DNA of 47,764 nt. Source: an uncultured Collinsella sp. (GTDB lineage Bacteria > Actinomycetota > Coriobacteriia > Coriobacteriales > Coriobacteriaceae). A model generated the notes under the pieces. The model had not been told where the DNA came from, ran no database searches, and saw only the letters and a list, made by a program, of their open reading frames with translations. Shown piece after piece: positions 9,582 to 18,186 of this stretch; position 1 is the stretch's first letter, and each line of letters starts with the position of its first letter. The position numbers were made by a program, and so were the translations under genes. The DNA is taken from assembly GCA_900540995.1 (NCBI GenBank), contig UQHO01000013.1, positions 1 to 47,764 on the forward strand, written 5' to 3'.

Positions 9582-9818
9582 CTAGTGGCTGTGCGGGCAG
9601 TTGGCGCAGCAGCCGCTGGTGGCGTTGGTGCTGGAACCACCGCTTCGCTGGTCGGTGTTGTAGAAGCCGCTGCCCTCAAACTTGATGCCGCTGGCCGAGA
9701 ACGTCTTCGATGCCGGAGCACCGCAGCTCGGGCACACGACCTCGGGGGTCTCGGACATGGGATGCTCAACCTCAAACACGTTGCCGCAGCTCGAGCACTT
9801 GTAATCGTAGCGCGCCAT
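9582..9818 (-). CDS. FmdB-family zinc-ribbon protein
   Basis: The 78-aa protein opens with ARYDYKCSSCGNVFEVEH and has a second CPSCG pair (residues about 8-36), forming the zinc ribbon of the FmdB/CxxC-CxxC-SSSS family. The middle contains FSASGIKFEGSGFYNTD, also typical of that family. The tail SGCCANCPHSH adds a further Cys/His cluster that could bind metal. AAGGAAG precedes the ATG. Its role is a putative regulatory or metal-binding protein; the family has no settled function. It follows the GH13-GH77 gene on the same strand with a hairpin between them. Confidence 0.85.
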   Translation of the reverse strand: MARYDYKCSSCGNVFEVEHPMSETPEVVCPSCGAPASKTFSASGIKFEGSGFYNTDQRSGGSSTNATSGCCANCPHSH

Positions 9819-9840
9819 AATACTTCCTTTTCAGCACAAA

Positions 9841-9866
9841 GCGGGCAGATCGCTCTGCCCGCATAA
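9841..9866 (-). terminator. Hairpin between GH13-GH77 gene and fmdB-like gene
   Basis: The perfect 9-bp stem GCGGGCAGA / TCTGCCCGC with a 4-base loop is followed on the minus strand by TTTGTG, 40 bp after the stop of the large gene. The T-run is short, so termination may be partial. Confidence 0.6.
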
Positions 9867-9906
9867 ATTCAAACAGCTGTAACTGTACCCTATATCGGGG
9901 GTTTTA

Positions 9907-12900
9907 TCACGCTTCGCCCCAGAATCTATGGGTGTTGCGCAGGAGCTGTGCAGTTTTGCCTTCGGCGGCCGCAACGTCGGCCTCATCGGCCTGCCAGGTC
10001 CAGTTGCCCGTGGCGACACCCGGCACGTTCATGCGCGCATCGTCGCCTAGCCCCAGGATGTCCTGCAGCGGCATCATCACCAGGGGAGCGTCGCTTGCCA
10101 GCGCGTCGCTCATCAGCTTGGCCGCCACCTCAACACCGCTCGGCTCGTCGCCGCCCGCGAAGGAGCGCGTGCACCAACCGGTGAGCGTCGACGTGTCGTG
10201 TGTCGAGGTGTACAGAATCTTGCCCGGCGTGGGATGCACGCCGCAGCGGACGTCGTAATCGCTAAACTCCAACACGTCCATGCCGGGGAAGCCGCAGGTC
10301 GAAGCCATGGCTCGAACGCCGGGCGTCAGATAGCCCAGGTCTTCGGCGATAAAGTTGAGCGGCCCCAGCTCGTTATAGGCAGTCTGGAACAGATCCTTGC
10401 CCGGTCCCGCCAGCCAGCGGCCGTCGGCGCAGGCCTTACCTGCGGGAATGCTAAAGTAGCTGTGAAATCCCAGGAAGTGGTCCAGGCGCACACGGTCGTA
10501 GAGCGAGAACGCGCGACGCAGACGGTCCATCCACCAGCGGTAGCCGTTCTCCTTCATGTGATCCCAACGGAAAGTGGGGTTGCCCCACACCTGGCCCTCG
10601 GGCGCAAAATTGTCGGGCGGCGCGCCGGAAATCTCAATCGCCTTGCCGGTATCGGACAGCCAGAAGTTCTCGGGCTCGCTCCACGCATCGGCCGAATCGT
10701 CCGAAACGTACATCGGGATGTCGCCGATTACCTCGATACCCTTCTTGTGCGCGTAGTTCATGAGCTCGCACCAGGCCAGATCAAAGCGGTACTGCATGTA
10801 CGCCTGCAGCTCTGCCTCGTCGTGGAAACGCTTGTCGTCAATTAGGTGCTCGTTGTAGCGCGCGACATCGGCCGGCCAATCGTGACGCGATTCGCCTTCA
10901 AAGTACTTCTTAACGGCCATATAGACGCAGTACTTCTCGAGCCAATCTGCGTTGCGATGTTTAAACGCCGTGTACAGCGGGTCTGCATCCTCGCCGCCAC
11001 GGGCCTTCCAAGTCTCAAAGTCGACCGCCAGTTCCTCTTGACTTTCGGGCAGCAGGTCAATATTGCCTGCAAAGGCCGAAGGCCCAGCGTAAGGGGAGCG
11101 GAAGAAGTCCGTCGGGTTGACAGGCAGAACCTGCCAGTAGCGCATGCCCATAGCGGCCAGATGGTCGATAAAGCGACGCGTGGGTGCGCCGATTGTGCCG
11201 GGCTTGCCGTCGTCGGTGGGCACCGAGGTGATATGGCACACAACGCCTGCGCCGTGATCGAGCGGCTCCTGCAGGCGCTGCTCGGCATGGTGATAGATGA
11301 TCGACGAACCCAGCGGATACAGATCGAGCGTGACCGTACCATTGTGAATCTCGCACTCGTGACCGCTGATCACGTCACTTGCGCATTCGCTGAGCGCCGG
11401 AATTGTCACGCGGTGCGAATTGCGTAGGCTGCGGTTGATGATAACCGTCGCGGACTCGCCATTGTTGCCCGTGCGGTTGTATGCCAGCACCTCGTCGTTG
11501 AGCGCGAAGGCCTTAATCTCGCCGTCGATCATAAATGGCAGCGCGCGGCGCACGGCGGAGGCGTTCTTGACAATAGCCAGCGTGTCGAAGTCGTGCAGCT
11601 GGTCCTTGGTCGGCAGCGTGCGGCGATTGCCCGGATCGGTCAGGCCCTCTAGGCCGTACTCGTCGCCGTAGTAGATCGAAGGCACGCCGGGGAAGGTCAT
11701 CTGCATGAGCGTGGCGAGCCAAAAGCGGCTCTTGGCCAGCCCCATCGCGTTCTCGTCCAGGCGCCATTTGCTGCGCTCGCACTCGGGTAGCTGCGACTCG
11801 TCGGGGCCGCCGCCGAGCACCGAGATGATGCGCGGACGGTCATGGCTCGAAAGCAGATTGAGCGCGCAGGACAATGCCTCACTCGGGTAGTTCTCGCGCA
11901 GGGTCTCGATATCCTCGGCGGCTTCGTAGGCGTTCTTGTAGCCCATCAAAAAGCCGATGACCATGTCGCGGAAGGGATAATCCATAGCAGAGTCCAGCTC
12001 GGAGCCCTGCAGGTAGCGGCGCAGATGGCCGTAGCTAATCTTGTTGGAGGCGTCTTCCCAGACTTCGCCGAGCAACAGTGCGTCAGGCTTTTCGGCAAGT
12101 ACGGCCTTCTTGATCTCGGCCAGGAAGTCGTCGGAAAGCTCGTCAGCGACGTCCAGGCGCCAACCATGGGCACCGGCGCGCAGCCATTTGCGGATCACGC
12201 CGTCCTTGCCCAGGAGCCTCTCGCGCACAAGCTCGGACTTCTCGTTGATGGCTGGCATGTTGCCCACGCCCCACCAGCAGTCGTACGAGCCGTCCTCGTG
12301 GAAAGTAAACGCATCGCGCCACGGCGAATCCTCGCTCTGCCAGGCACCCACGCCGGGGTAGTTGCCGTAGCGGTTGAAATAGATCGAGTCGTCGCCCGTG
12401 TGGTTGAAGACGCCGTCCAGGATGATGGAGATGCCCAGCTTCTCGGCTGCCTGGCACAGCTCGGTAAAGTCCTGCTCGGTGCCCAGGATCGGGTCGATCT
12501 TGGTGTAGTCGGCCGTGTCGTAGCGGTGGTTGCTCGCGGCTTCAAAGATGGGGTTGAGGTAGATGGCCGTAAAGCCCAGCTCGGCGATGCGGGGCAGGTC
12601 TTCCTGGATGCCCTTGAGCGAGCCGCCGTAGAAGTCCCAGGTCTTGATGGAGCCGTCCTCGGCGCGCTCGTACACGGGCGGCTCGTTCCAGTCCTCGACC
12701 ATCCGGCGCTGAATGCCCTTGCGCGGTTTTTCGAGTTGGGCCATTGTGCGCTCGCGCCAATGCTCGTCACGGGCGTAGCGGTCGGGGAAGATCTGGTAGA
12801 CCATGCCGCGCTCGTACCAGGTGGGGCGGTTCTCGCGGTGCTTGTAGACGGTAATCTGGAAGGACGGCACCTCGGCGTAGTCGTAGGTTACGCCCTCGCC

Positions 12901-13203
12901 GCCGGTGCGGCCCTGGGGCGCGCCCAGGCGAACCTCGGGCTGGCCCTCGATATTGCATATAAAGCTGTACCACACAAGACACGGTTCAGTGCATTTGAGC
13001 TCGCCGGTAAAAATGCCATCGCCTTCGTGCTCCATCGGAATCAGGGTCTCGCCGACTTCATCGACCCAGGTACGCAGGGTGAGTGTTGCCTGGTTGGGAT
13101 CGGCATCCTCCAAAATAACCGAGAGTGCAACGGTAGTTCCTGTGGTCACAGCGCCAAACGGAGTGCGAAACTGCGGTAGGCGGCTGTTGTGTATCAATCT
13201 CAT
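9907..13203 (-). CDS. Bifunctional GH13 alpha-amylase/neopullulanase-like and GH77 4-alpha-glucanotransferase fusion
   Basis: The 1098-aa cytosolic protein (no signal peptide) joins two complete glucan enzymes. Residues about 1-130 form a beta-rich N-terminal domain like those of cyclomaltodextrinases and neopullulanases. A GH13 barrel follows, with the nucleophile in WRLDVADEL (about 348), the acid/base in LLGEVWED (about 379) and SSHDRPR (about 451). From about residue 650 a GH77 (MalQ-type) domain begins at HITSVPTDDGKPGTIG; it has RLDHFLGFHSYF (about 906), FIAEDLGYL (about 954) and STHDTST (about 1001). All catalytic residues of both halves are present. It is the last gene of the minus-strand glycogen block and probably trims and remodels the maltodextrins released by glycogen phosphorylase. 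The ATG has only a weak ribosome site; a candidate operator lies upstream. Confidence 0.93.
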   Translation of the reverse strand: MRLIHNSRLPQFRTPFGAVTTGTTVALSVILEDADPNQATLTLRTWVDEVGETLIPMEHEGDGIFTGELKCTEPCLVWYSFICNIEGQPEVRLGAPQGRTGGEGVTYDYAEVPSFQITVYKHRENRPTWYERGMVYQIFPDRYARDEHWRERTMAQLEKPRKGIQRRMVEDWNEPPVYERAEDGSIKTWDFYGGSLKGIQEDLPRIAELGFTAIYLNPIFEAASNHRYDTADYTKIDPILGTEQDFTELCQAAEKLGISIILDGVFNHTGDDSIYFNRYGNYPGVGAWQSEDSPWRDAFTFHEDGSYDCWWGVGNMPAINEKSELVRERLLGKDGVIRKWLRAGAHGWRLDVADELSDDFLAEIKKAVLAEKPDALLLGEVWEDASNKISYGHLRRYLQGSELDSAMDYPFRDMVIGFLMGYKNAYEAAEDIETLRENYPSEALSCALNLLSSHDRPRIISVLGGGPDESQLPECERSKWRLDENAMGLAKSRFWLATLMQMTFPGVPSIYYGDEYGLEGLTDPGNRRTLPTKDQLHDFDTLAIVKNASAVRRALPFMIDGEIKAFALNDEVLAYNRTGNNGESATVIINRSLRNSHRVTIPALSECASDVISGHECEIHNGTVTLDLYPLGSSIIYHHAEQRLQEPLDHGAGVVCHITSVPTDDGKPGTIGAPTRRFIDHLAAMGMRYWQVLPVNPTDFFRSPYAGPSAFAGNIDLLPESQEELAVDFETWKARGGEDADPLYTAFKHRNADWLEKYCVYMAVKKYFEGESRHDWPADVARYNEHLIDDKRFHDEAELQAYMQYRFDLAWCELMNYAHKKGIEVIGDIPMYVSDDSADAWSEPENFWLSDTGKAIEISGAPPDNFAPEGQVWGNPTFRWDHMKENGYRWWMDRLRRAFSLYDRVRLDHFLGFHSYFSIPAGKACADGRWLAGPGKDLFQTAYNELGPLNFIAEDLGYLTPGVRAMASTCGFPGMDVLEFSDYDVRCGVHPTPGKILYTSTHDTSTLTGWCTRSFAGGDEPSGVEVAAKLMSDALASDAPLVMMPLQDILGLGDDARMNVPGVATGNWTWQADEADVAAAEGKTAQLLRNTHRFWGEA

Positions 13204-13302
13204 AATACGGTCCAGTTCAATAGAATCACGGCCTACGGGCCATGGGCTTTACGCACAAGATATAAGTATATCTGTTGTACACAGGGTGTATAAACAACAT
13301 CC

Positions 13303-13345
13303 GTTTACCATCGGCGAACGGTTGTCCTAGAAAATCGTTTTACCA
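13303..13345. promoter_or_regulatory. Candidate operator sites upstream of GH13-GH77 gene
   Basis: GTTTTACCA (13337-13345) and GTTTACCA (13303-13310) are complements of TGGTAAAAC and TGGTAAAC. The first reads TTGGTAAAACGATTTT on the minus strand, a near palindrome around a central CG as in LacI-family operators. A TATACT -10-like box lies just downstream on the minus strand. The same motif recurs at 23209-23296. Confidence 0.5.
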
Positions 13346-13360
13346 ACTGTCTACAGAGAA

Positions 13361-13388
13361 GGGGCGCCCGGTTGGAGCGCCCCTTGTT
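13361..13388 (-). terminator. GC-rich hairpin after glgA
   Basis: The stem GGGGCGC / GCGCCCC lies between glgA and the fusion gene. On the minus strand it is followed by TTCTCT, so termination could be partial or the hairpin could protect the 3' end. Confidence 0.5.
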
Positions 13389-13422
13389 TAGGGTTTTGAT
13401 TAGGTTTTAGATCGTCTGTGGG

Positions 13423-15708
13423 CTAGCGGCGTTTGCGGGTGGCCGTTGCCTTGCGGACGGAGGTCTTCTTGGTCGGGGCCTTTTCCTCGGCCGGAGCGGC
13501 AGGGGAGACCGGGGCCTCCTTGGCGGGCTCGGTCTTTGCCGTAGCCTTCGGAGCGGTCTTGACCTCAGCGGCCTTCGGTGCCGGCTCGGCCTTTACTGCA
13601 GGCTTGTCCTCGGCTTTAGCCTCTGCCTTGGGAGCAGCAGCCTTGGTCGTGGTCTTCTTGGCCGTCGTCGTAGAGCGCTTGCGCGTGGTGGTCTTGGCGG
13701 CTGGCTTTGCCTCGACGGGCGTCTCCTCGACTTTGGCGGCCGGCTTTGCGGCTGCCTTGGTCGTGGCGGCCTTCGTGGTCGTCGCCTTCGTTGTCGTGGT
13801 CTTCTTGGCTGCCGTTGCCTTTTTGGTGGTCGCGGTCGTCTTCTTGGCAGTGGTCTTGGCCGGTGCCTTGACGGCGGGCTTGGCCTCGACGGCGGCTTCA
13901 GCCTTTACCTCGGGAGCGGCCTCGGCGGCCTTCTTTGCAGCGGCGGTCGTGCGCTTGCGCGTCGTCGTTGTCTTGGTAGCGGTGGTCTTGGTTGTCGTCG
14001 CCTTGGTCGTAGTGGCCTTCTTAGCCGTCGTCTTACGAGTCGTGGTCTTCTTGGCGGCAGACTTTGCAGCCGGCTTAGCCTCAGTCTCGAGAGCTGCCTC
14101 AATCTTCACCTTAGATTCAGCTTTAACCGGCTTCTCCTCAGCCTTGGGTTCCTCGACAACCGGCTCGGCCTTGGGCTTGGGCTCGGCCGCAGTCTCCTCA
14201 GCCACAACCGCAGGCTCGTCGACAACCGCCACCGGCCTCTCGATCTCCGGATGCATAAAGAAGTACAGGTCCAGATACTTGTCGGCCGAGCGCGTCCAGC
14301 TAAAGTCCTGGCTCATGGCCTGCGTGACCAGCTGGTTCCACGCATCGCGGTTGTCCCAGAACAGACGTGCCGCGCGGAACACGGCGTCGCCCATCTCGTC
14401 GCCGTTAAAGTTGCTAAACGAGAAGCCCGTGCCCTCGCCGGTAAACTCGTTGTACGGCTGCACGGTGTCCTTCAGGCCGCCGGTCTCGCGCACGATGGGC
14501 AGGGTGCCGTAACGCATGGCGATGATCTGCGACAGGCCACAGGGCTCAAACTTCGAAGGCATCAGGAACATGTCGGCAGCGGCGTACATACGCTGCGACA
14601 GCGCCGGATCGAACTCGATGCGCGCGGCCATGGTGCCGGGGTACTTGTCCTGGAAGTAGCGCAGGCTGTCCTCGTAGTCGCGGTCGCCGGTGCCCAGCAC
14701 CGCCACCTGCACGCCTCCGGCCAAAATGCGGTCGAGCGCGTACATGACCAGATCCAAGCCCTTCTGGCGCGTCAGGCGCGTGACCATCACCATAAGCGGG
14801 CGGTCGTCGCGTACCTCGAGCCCTAGCTCTTCCTGCAGCTTGGCCTTGCACACGGCCTTGCCGGAACGGTCCTCCACGGTGTAGTTGGCGGCAATGCGCT
14901 TGTCAGTCGCCGGGTCAAAGCCTGCCACATCAATGCCGTTCAGGATACCCTGCAGCGCGTAAGAACGCTCGCGCAGCACGCCGTCCAGGCCCTCGCCAAA
15001 CTCGGGCGTCTGGATCTCGCCCGCATAGGTGGGGCTCACCGTGGTGATGGCGTCGGCATAGCGCAGCGCGCCCAGCATGTAGTTGATGCTGCAGGCGTCG
15101 CAACGCAGCTGCGAGGCGGCCGCCGGAATATGCGCCACGCCCAGGATGTCCTCCATCACGGTGTCGCTAAACTGGCCCTGGAACGCCACGTTGTGGATAG
15201 AGAACACGGTCTTGACGCGGTCGTACAGCGGCAGGCCCTGGTAGAACTCGCGCAAGAACACGGGCGCCAGTGCCGTCTGCCAGTCGTTGCAGTGCAGGAT
15301 GTCGCACTCAAAACCGGCCGGCAGGTGCTGCAGACTCTCGGTGATGGCCTTGGAGAAGAACGCAAAGCGCTCGCCGTCATCAAAGAAGCCGTACGGATAG
15401 TCGCGCGCAAAGTAGCGCTCGTTGTCGATGAACATATAGGTGACGCCGTCGTGCTCGAGCTTCTCGAGACCGCAGTACTCGTTGCGCCAGCCCAGGCTCA
15501 CGTAAAAGTCGGAGAAGTGCTCCATCTGCGCCTTGTACTCGTCCTTGATGGTGGCGTACTTGGGCACCATCACGATGACCTCGGCGCCGGCGCGCACAAG
15601 CGCCGCAGGCAGCGAGCCCGCCACGTCGCCCAGGCCACCGGTCTTTACAAACGGTGCGCACTCGGCCGAGGCAAACACGATCTGCATCTTTTTGCTGGAA
15701 TCTGCCAT
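13423..15708 (-). CDS. glgA: Glycogen synthase with histone H1-like C-terminal tail
   Basis: The protein has about 761 aa. Residues 1-485 are a normal GT5 ADP-glucose:glycogen synthase: the KTGGLGDVAGSLP substrate loop is near residue 23, and the C-terminal GT-B half contains PSKFEPCGLSQ. The family usually stops near 480 aa. Here a tail of about 275 residues follows: first acidic and proline-rich (AEPKPKAEPVVEEPKAEEK), then long Lys/Ala/Thr repeats such as AKKTTTRKTTAKKATTTKAT, ending in ATATRKRR. The tail is very basic, low in complexity and probably disordered. I chose ATG 15708 because GGGAG sits 5-6 bases upstream; an in-frame ATG at 15720 overlaps that site. It is the fifth gene of the glg block, after glgD. 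Confidence 0.95.
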   Translation of the reverse strand: MADSSKKMQIVFASAECAPFVKTGGLGDVAGSLPAALVRAGAEVIVMVPKYATIKDEYKAQMEHFSDFYVSLGWRNEYCGLEKLEHDGVTYMFIDNERYFARDYPYGFFDDGERFAFFSKAITESLQHLPAGFECDILHCNDWQTALAPVFLREFYQGLPLYDRVKTVFSIHNVAFQGQFSDTVMEDILGVAHIPAAASQLRCDACSINYMLGALRYADAITTVSPTYAGEIQTPEFGEGLDGVLRERSYALQGILNGIDVAGFDPATDKRIAANYTVEDRSGKAVCKAKLQEELGLEVRDDRPLMVMVTRLTRQKGLDLVMYALDRILAGGVQVAVLGTGDRDYEDSLRYFQDKYPGTMAARIEFDPALSQRMYAAADMFLMPSKFEPCGLSQIIAMRYGTLPIVRETGGLKDTVQPYNEFTGEGTGFSFSNFNGDEMGDAVFRAARLFWDNRDAWNQLVTQAMSQDFSWTRSADKYLDLYFFMHPEIERPVAVVDEPAVVAEETAAEPKPKAEPVVEEPKAEEKPVKAESKVKIEAALETEAKPAAKSAAKKTTTRKTTAKKATTTKATTTKTTATKTTTTRKRTTAAAKKAAEAAPEVKAEAAVEAKPAVKAPAKTTAKKTTATTKKATAAKKTTTTKATTTKAATTKAAAKPAAKVEETPVEAKPAAKTTTRKRSTTTAKKTTTKAAAPKAEAKAEDKPAVKAEPAPKAAEVKTAPKATAKTEPAKEAPVSPAAPAEEKAPTKKTSVRKATATRKRR

Positions 15709-15731
15709 ATTGTCTCCCATGTTGCAATTCG

Positions 15732-15767
15732 AGAATAGCCGCCTGGCGCAAACCGGGCGGCTATTCT
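15732..15767 (-). other. Hairpin in glgD-glgA spacer
   Basis: The 12-bp perfect stem AGAATAGCCGCC / GGCGGCTATTCT has a 12-base loop and no T-run. It lies just before the glgA ribosome site. It could be an RNA processing or stability element separating the two messages. Confidence 0.6.
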
Positions 15768-15798
15768 ACATGTTACGAGCGATGTTGCGGTGCCTACG

Positions 15799-16926
15799 TT
15801 AATGCACGATGGTGGTATCGGGAGTTAACGGGGCCTTGCCCAACACCAGGATGTTCTCGGGCGTGCCGCGAAGCTCGGTGTTGGTGGGAACCACGTTGTT
15901 CTTGTCCAGTATGGCATTCTCAACGCGGGCGCCGCTCTTGATAATGCAGCTCTGGTTGATGATCGAGTTGGTCACCGAGGCGCCTTCCTCAACCACGACG
16001 CCGCGCGACAGGATCGAGTTGCGCACGGTGCCCTTGATGATGCAGCCGGCCGAGATGATCGAGTTGCACGCGTGGCTGCCGGTCGCATAGCGCGAAGGTG
16101 GTACGTCGTGGGCCTTGGTCAGGATCGGGCGCTCGGGATCAAAGAGCTGGTCGGCCACGGTCTGGTCGAGCAGATCCATGCTGCGGCGATACAGCGACTT
16201 CTCGCTAAACACGCCAACGACCTCGCCCTTGTATTCGTAGCTGCACACGTCGATGTTGCCAAAGTCGCCCTGGAGTGCCTCGAGCAGGTCCAGATAGTCG
16301 GCGGCCTGGTAGTGGTCGATGATCTCGAGCAGCGTCTCGCGGTTGACGATGCAGCAGTCCATAGAGGCGTTGTCGCCGTACACTACGCCGGCGCTCACGC
16401 CCGTCAGGCGGCCGTTCTCGTTAATCTCGAGCTTGGTCTCGTCATCGACGTTGCGCGTAGCCTTGCAGTACACCACGGTCATCTGGGCACCGGAGTTCTC
16501 GTGCGCGTCAATGATGGTGTTGAGGTCCATATTAAAGATGATGTTGGTGCCCATCATCACGACATAGGGCTTGTCCGAGCGCTGGAACAGCGTCTTGTTG
16601 GAGATGATGTCGCGCAGCAGGAAGCGCATGCCGCCCTTGGTGGTGCCATACGCGTTGCCGGGCACCATGAACAGGCCGCCCTTCTTGCGGTCCAGGCCCC
16701 AGTCCTTGCCCGAGCCCACGTGGTCGATCAGCGAGCGGTAGTTGCCCGGCATGACGACGCCGACGGTCTTAATGCCGGCATTCATCATGTTGGACAGCGG
16801 GAAATCGATCAGGCGGTAGCGGCCCAAAAACGGAACGGACGCGATGGGGCGGTCCTTGAGCAGCACGCTGCCGTAGGTCGAAGAGTAGTTAGCGGTGATA
16901 TAACCGATGGCCTTGCGATTGATCAT
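15799..16926 (-). CDS. glgD: ADP-glucose pyrophosphorylase regulatory-type subunit
   Basis: The 375-aa nucleotidyltransferase homologue resembles GlgC but has a degenerate active region: the N-terminus is INRKAIGYITANYSSTYGSV instead of the glycine-rich LAGGQGSRLG nucleotide loop. The C-terminal left-handed beta-helix repeats are kept (SNSIINQSCIIKSGA-like hexapeptides). This matches GlgD, which forms heteromers with GlgC and modulates its activity in Firmicutes. I chose ATG 16926 with AAGGGGGA upstream; it starts 4 bases after the glgC stop, so the two genes are probably translationally coupled. Upstream in-frame codons would overlap glgC. Confidence 0.93.
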   Translation of the reverse strand: MINRKAIGYITANYSSTYGSVLLKDRPIASVPFLGRYRLIDFPLSNMMNAGIKTVGVVMPGNYRSLIDHVGSGKDWGLDRKKGGLFMVPGNAYGTTKGGMRFLLRDIISNKTLFQRSDKPYVVMMGTNIIFNMDLNTIIDAHENSGAQMTVVYCKATRNVDDETKLEINENGRLTGVSAGVVYGDNASMDCCIVNRETLLEIIDHYQAADYLDLLEALQGDFGNIDVCSYEYKGEVVGVFSEKSLYRRSMDLLDQTVADQLFDPERPILTKAHDVPPSRYATGSHACNSIISAGCIIKGTVRNSILSRGVVVEEGASVTNSIINQSCIIKSGARVENAILDKNNVVPTNTELRGTPENILVLGKAPLTPDTTIVH

Positions 16927-16930
16927 CGGA

Positions 16931-18079
16931 TCATTCCCCCTTCCCGATAACGACGTCATTTCCAACGACGGCCGTATCCTTGGTGGTATCGACAGAGCCG
17001 AGTTTCACGCCCTCTTCGACCGTGGAGTTCTCGCCCAAAATAGCGCGGCAGATGTGCGCGCCGCTCTTAACGTGCGCACCCGGCAGCAGCACGGAGTCCT
17101 CGACCACGGCGCGCTCCTCGATGATGACGTCGGTCGAAAGAATCGAGTGGCGAGCGGTGCCGTAAATCTTGCAGCCGTTGGAGACCAGGCAGTCGTCCAG
17201 GCGGCCGTCCGGGCCAATGTAGTGCGGCGGACGCGTGGTGATGTTGGACATGATGGGGAAGTTCTTGTCAAAGAGGTCGAACTCGGGGTTGTTGCCCAGC
17301 AGGTCCATCGAGGTCTCGTGGAAGCTGGCGATGGTGCCGACGTCCTTCCAGAAGCCGTGGAACTCGTAGCTGTACAGACGTTTTTCCTCGCCGAGCAGCT
17401 TGGGGATGATGTCCTTGCCAAAGTCGTGGCTCGAGCGCTGGTCCAGAGCGTCCTCCTCGAGGGCCTCGATCAGCACGTCGGCCGAGAAGATGTAGATGCC
17501 CATGGACGCGAGGTTCGAATCGGGCTTCTCGGGCTTCTCGGTAAACTTGGTGATGCGGCCGTCCTCGGGGTCGGTGGTCAGGATGCCAAAGCGGCTGGCC
17601 TCCTCCCACGGCACGGGCATAACGCTCACCGTAAGATCGGCGTTGTTCTCAATGTGCGTCTTGAGCATCTTGCGGTAGTCCATGCGATACAGGTGGTCGC
17701 CAGAAAGAATCAGGACGTACTTGGGGTCGTTGGCCTTGATGTAGTCGAGGTTCTGCGTAATGGCGTCGGCCGTACCCGCATACCAGGCGCCGCCGGTCTG
17801 CGTCTCGTACGGCGGCAGGATCGACACGCCGCCGTCACGGCTGTCCAGATCCCATGCCTCGCCGGAGCCCACGTAGGCATGCAGCAGATAGGGGCGATAC
17901 TGCGTCAGAACGCCCACCGTGTCGATGCCCGAGTTGGAGCAGTTGGAGAGCGAAAAGTCGATAATGCGGAACTTGCCACCAAAGCTAACCGCCGGCTTAG
18001 CGATCTTTTGGGTGAGTGCCCCCAATCGGCTGCCCTGTCCTCCTGCGAGGAGCATCGCGATGCATTCTTTCTTACTCAT
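16931..18079 (-). CDS. glgC: Glucose-1-phosphate adenylyltransferase
   Basis: The 382-aa enzyme makes ADP-glucose from ATP and glucose-1-phosphate, the committed step of glycogen synthesis. The nucleotide loop AMLLAGGQGSRLGALT is at residues 8-23. PAVSFGGKFRIIDFSLSN and the ADP-glucose binding GTADAITQNLDYI region follow, then a C-terminal beta-helix with hexapeptide repeats. AGAAGGAG precedes the ATG. It is paired with glgD (4-bp gap). The catalytic motifs are intact, in contrast to GlgD. Confidence 0.97.
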   Translation of the reverse strand: MSKKECIAMLLAGGQGSRLGALTQKIAKPAVSFGGKFRIIDFSLSNCSNSGIDTVGVLTQYRPYLLHAYVGSGEAWDLDSRDGGVSILPPYETQTGGAWYAGTADAITQNLDYIKANDPKYVLILSGDHLYRMDYRKMLKTHIENNADLTVSVMPVPWEEASRFGILTTDPEDGRITKFTEKPEKPDSNLASMGIYIFSADVLIEALEEDALDQRSSHDFGKDIIPKLLGEEKRLYSYEFHGFWKDVGTIASFHETSMDLLGNNPEFDLFDKNFPIMSNITTRPPHYIGPDGRLDDCLVSNGCKIYGTARHSILSTDVIIEERAVVEDSVLLPGAHVKSGAHICRAILGENSTVEEGVKLGSVDTTKDTAVVGNDVVIGKGE

Positions 18080-18120
18080 CGATTTCTCCTTCTGTCATCG
18101 ATGTTCCTAAACCCATTAGC

Positions 18121-18149
18121 GACGGGCGTGGCGCAACGTCGCGCCCGTC
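18121..18149 (-). other. Hairpin in glgP-glgC spacer
   Basis: The perfect 8-bp stem GACGGGCG / CGCCCGTC lies in the 107-bp spacer between glgP and glgC. No T-run follows on the minus strand (CTAATGGG), so it is probably an internal operon hairpin. Confidence 0.5.
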
Positions 18150-18186
18150 GAGTAATGCCGTGCTGGCATAGGGGAGCTCGCGGCCT

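Noticed and set aside
11842..13179. 445-codon open frame opposite the GH13 domain
   Set aside because: Antisense shadow of a complete catalytic domain.
13423..14250. The K/A/T-rich region as a separate histone H1-like gene
   Set aside because: It is continuous in frame with GlgA, with no start codon or ribosome site at the boundary.
13433..14512. 359-codon plus-strand frame of Val/Ala/Leu repeats
   Set aside because: It is the complement of the GlgA Lys/Ala/Thr tail; the hydrophobic look is a codon artefact.
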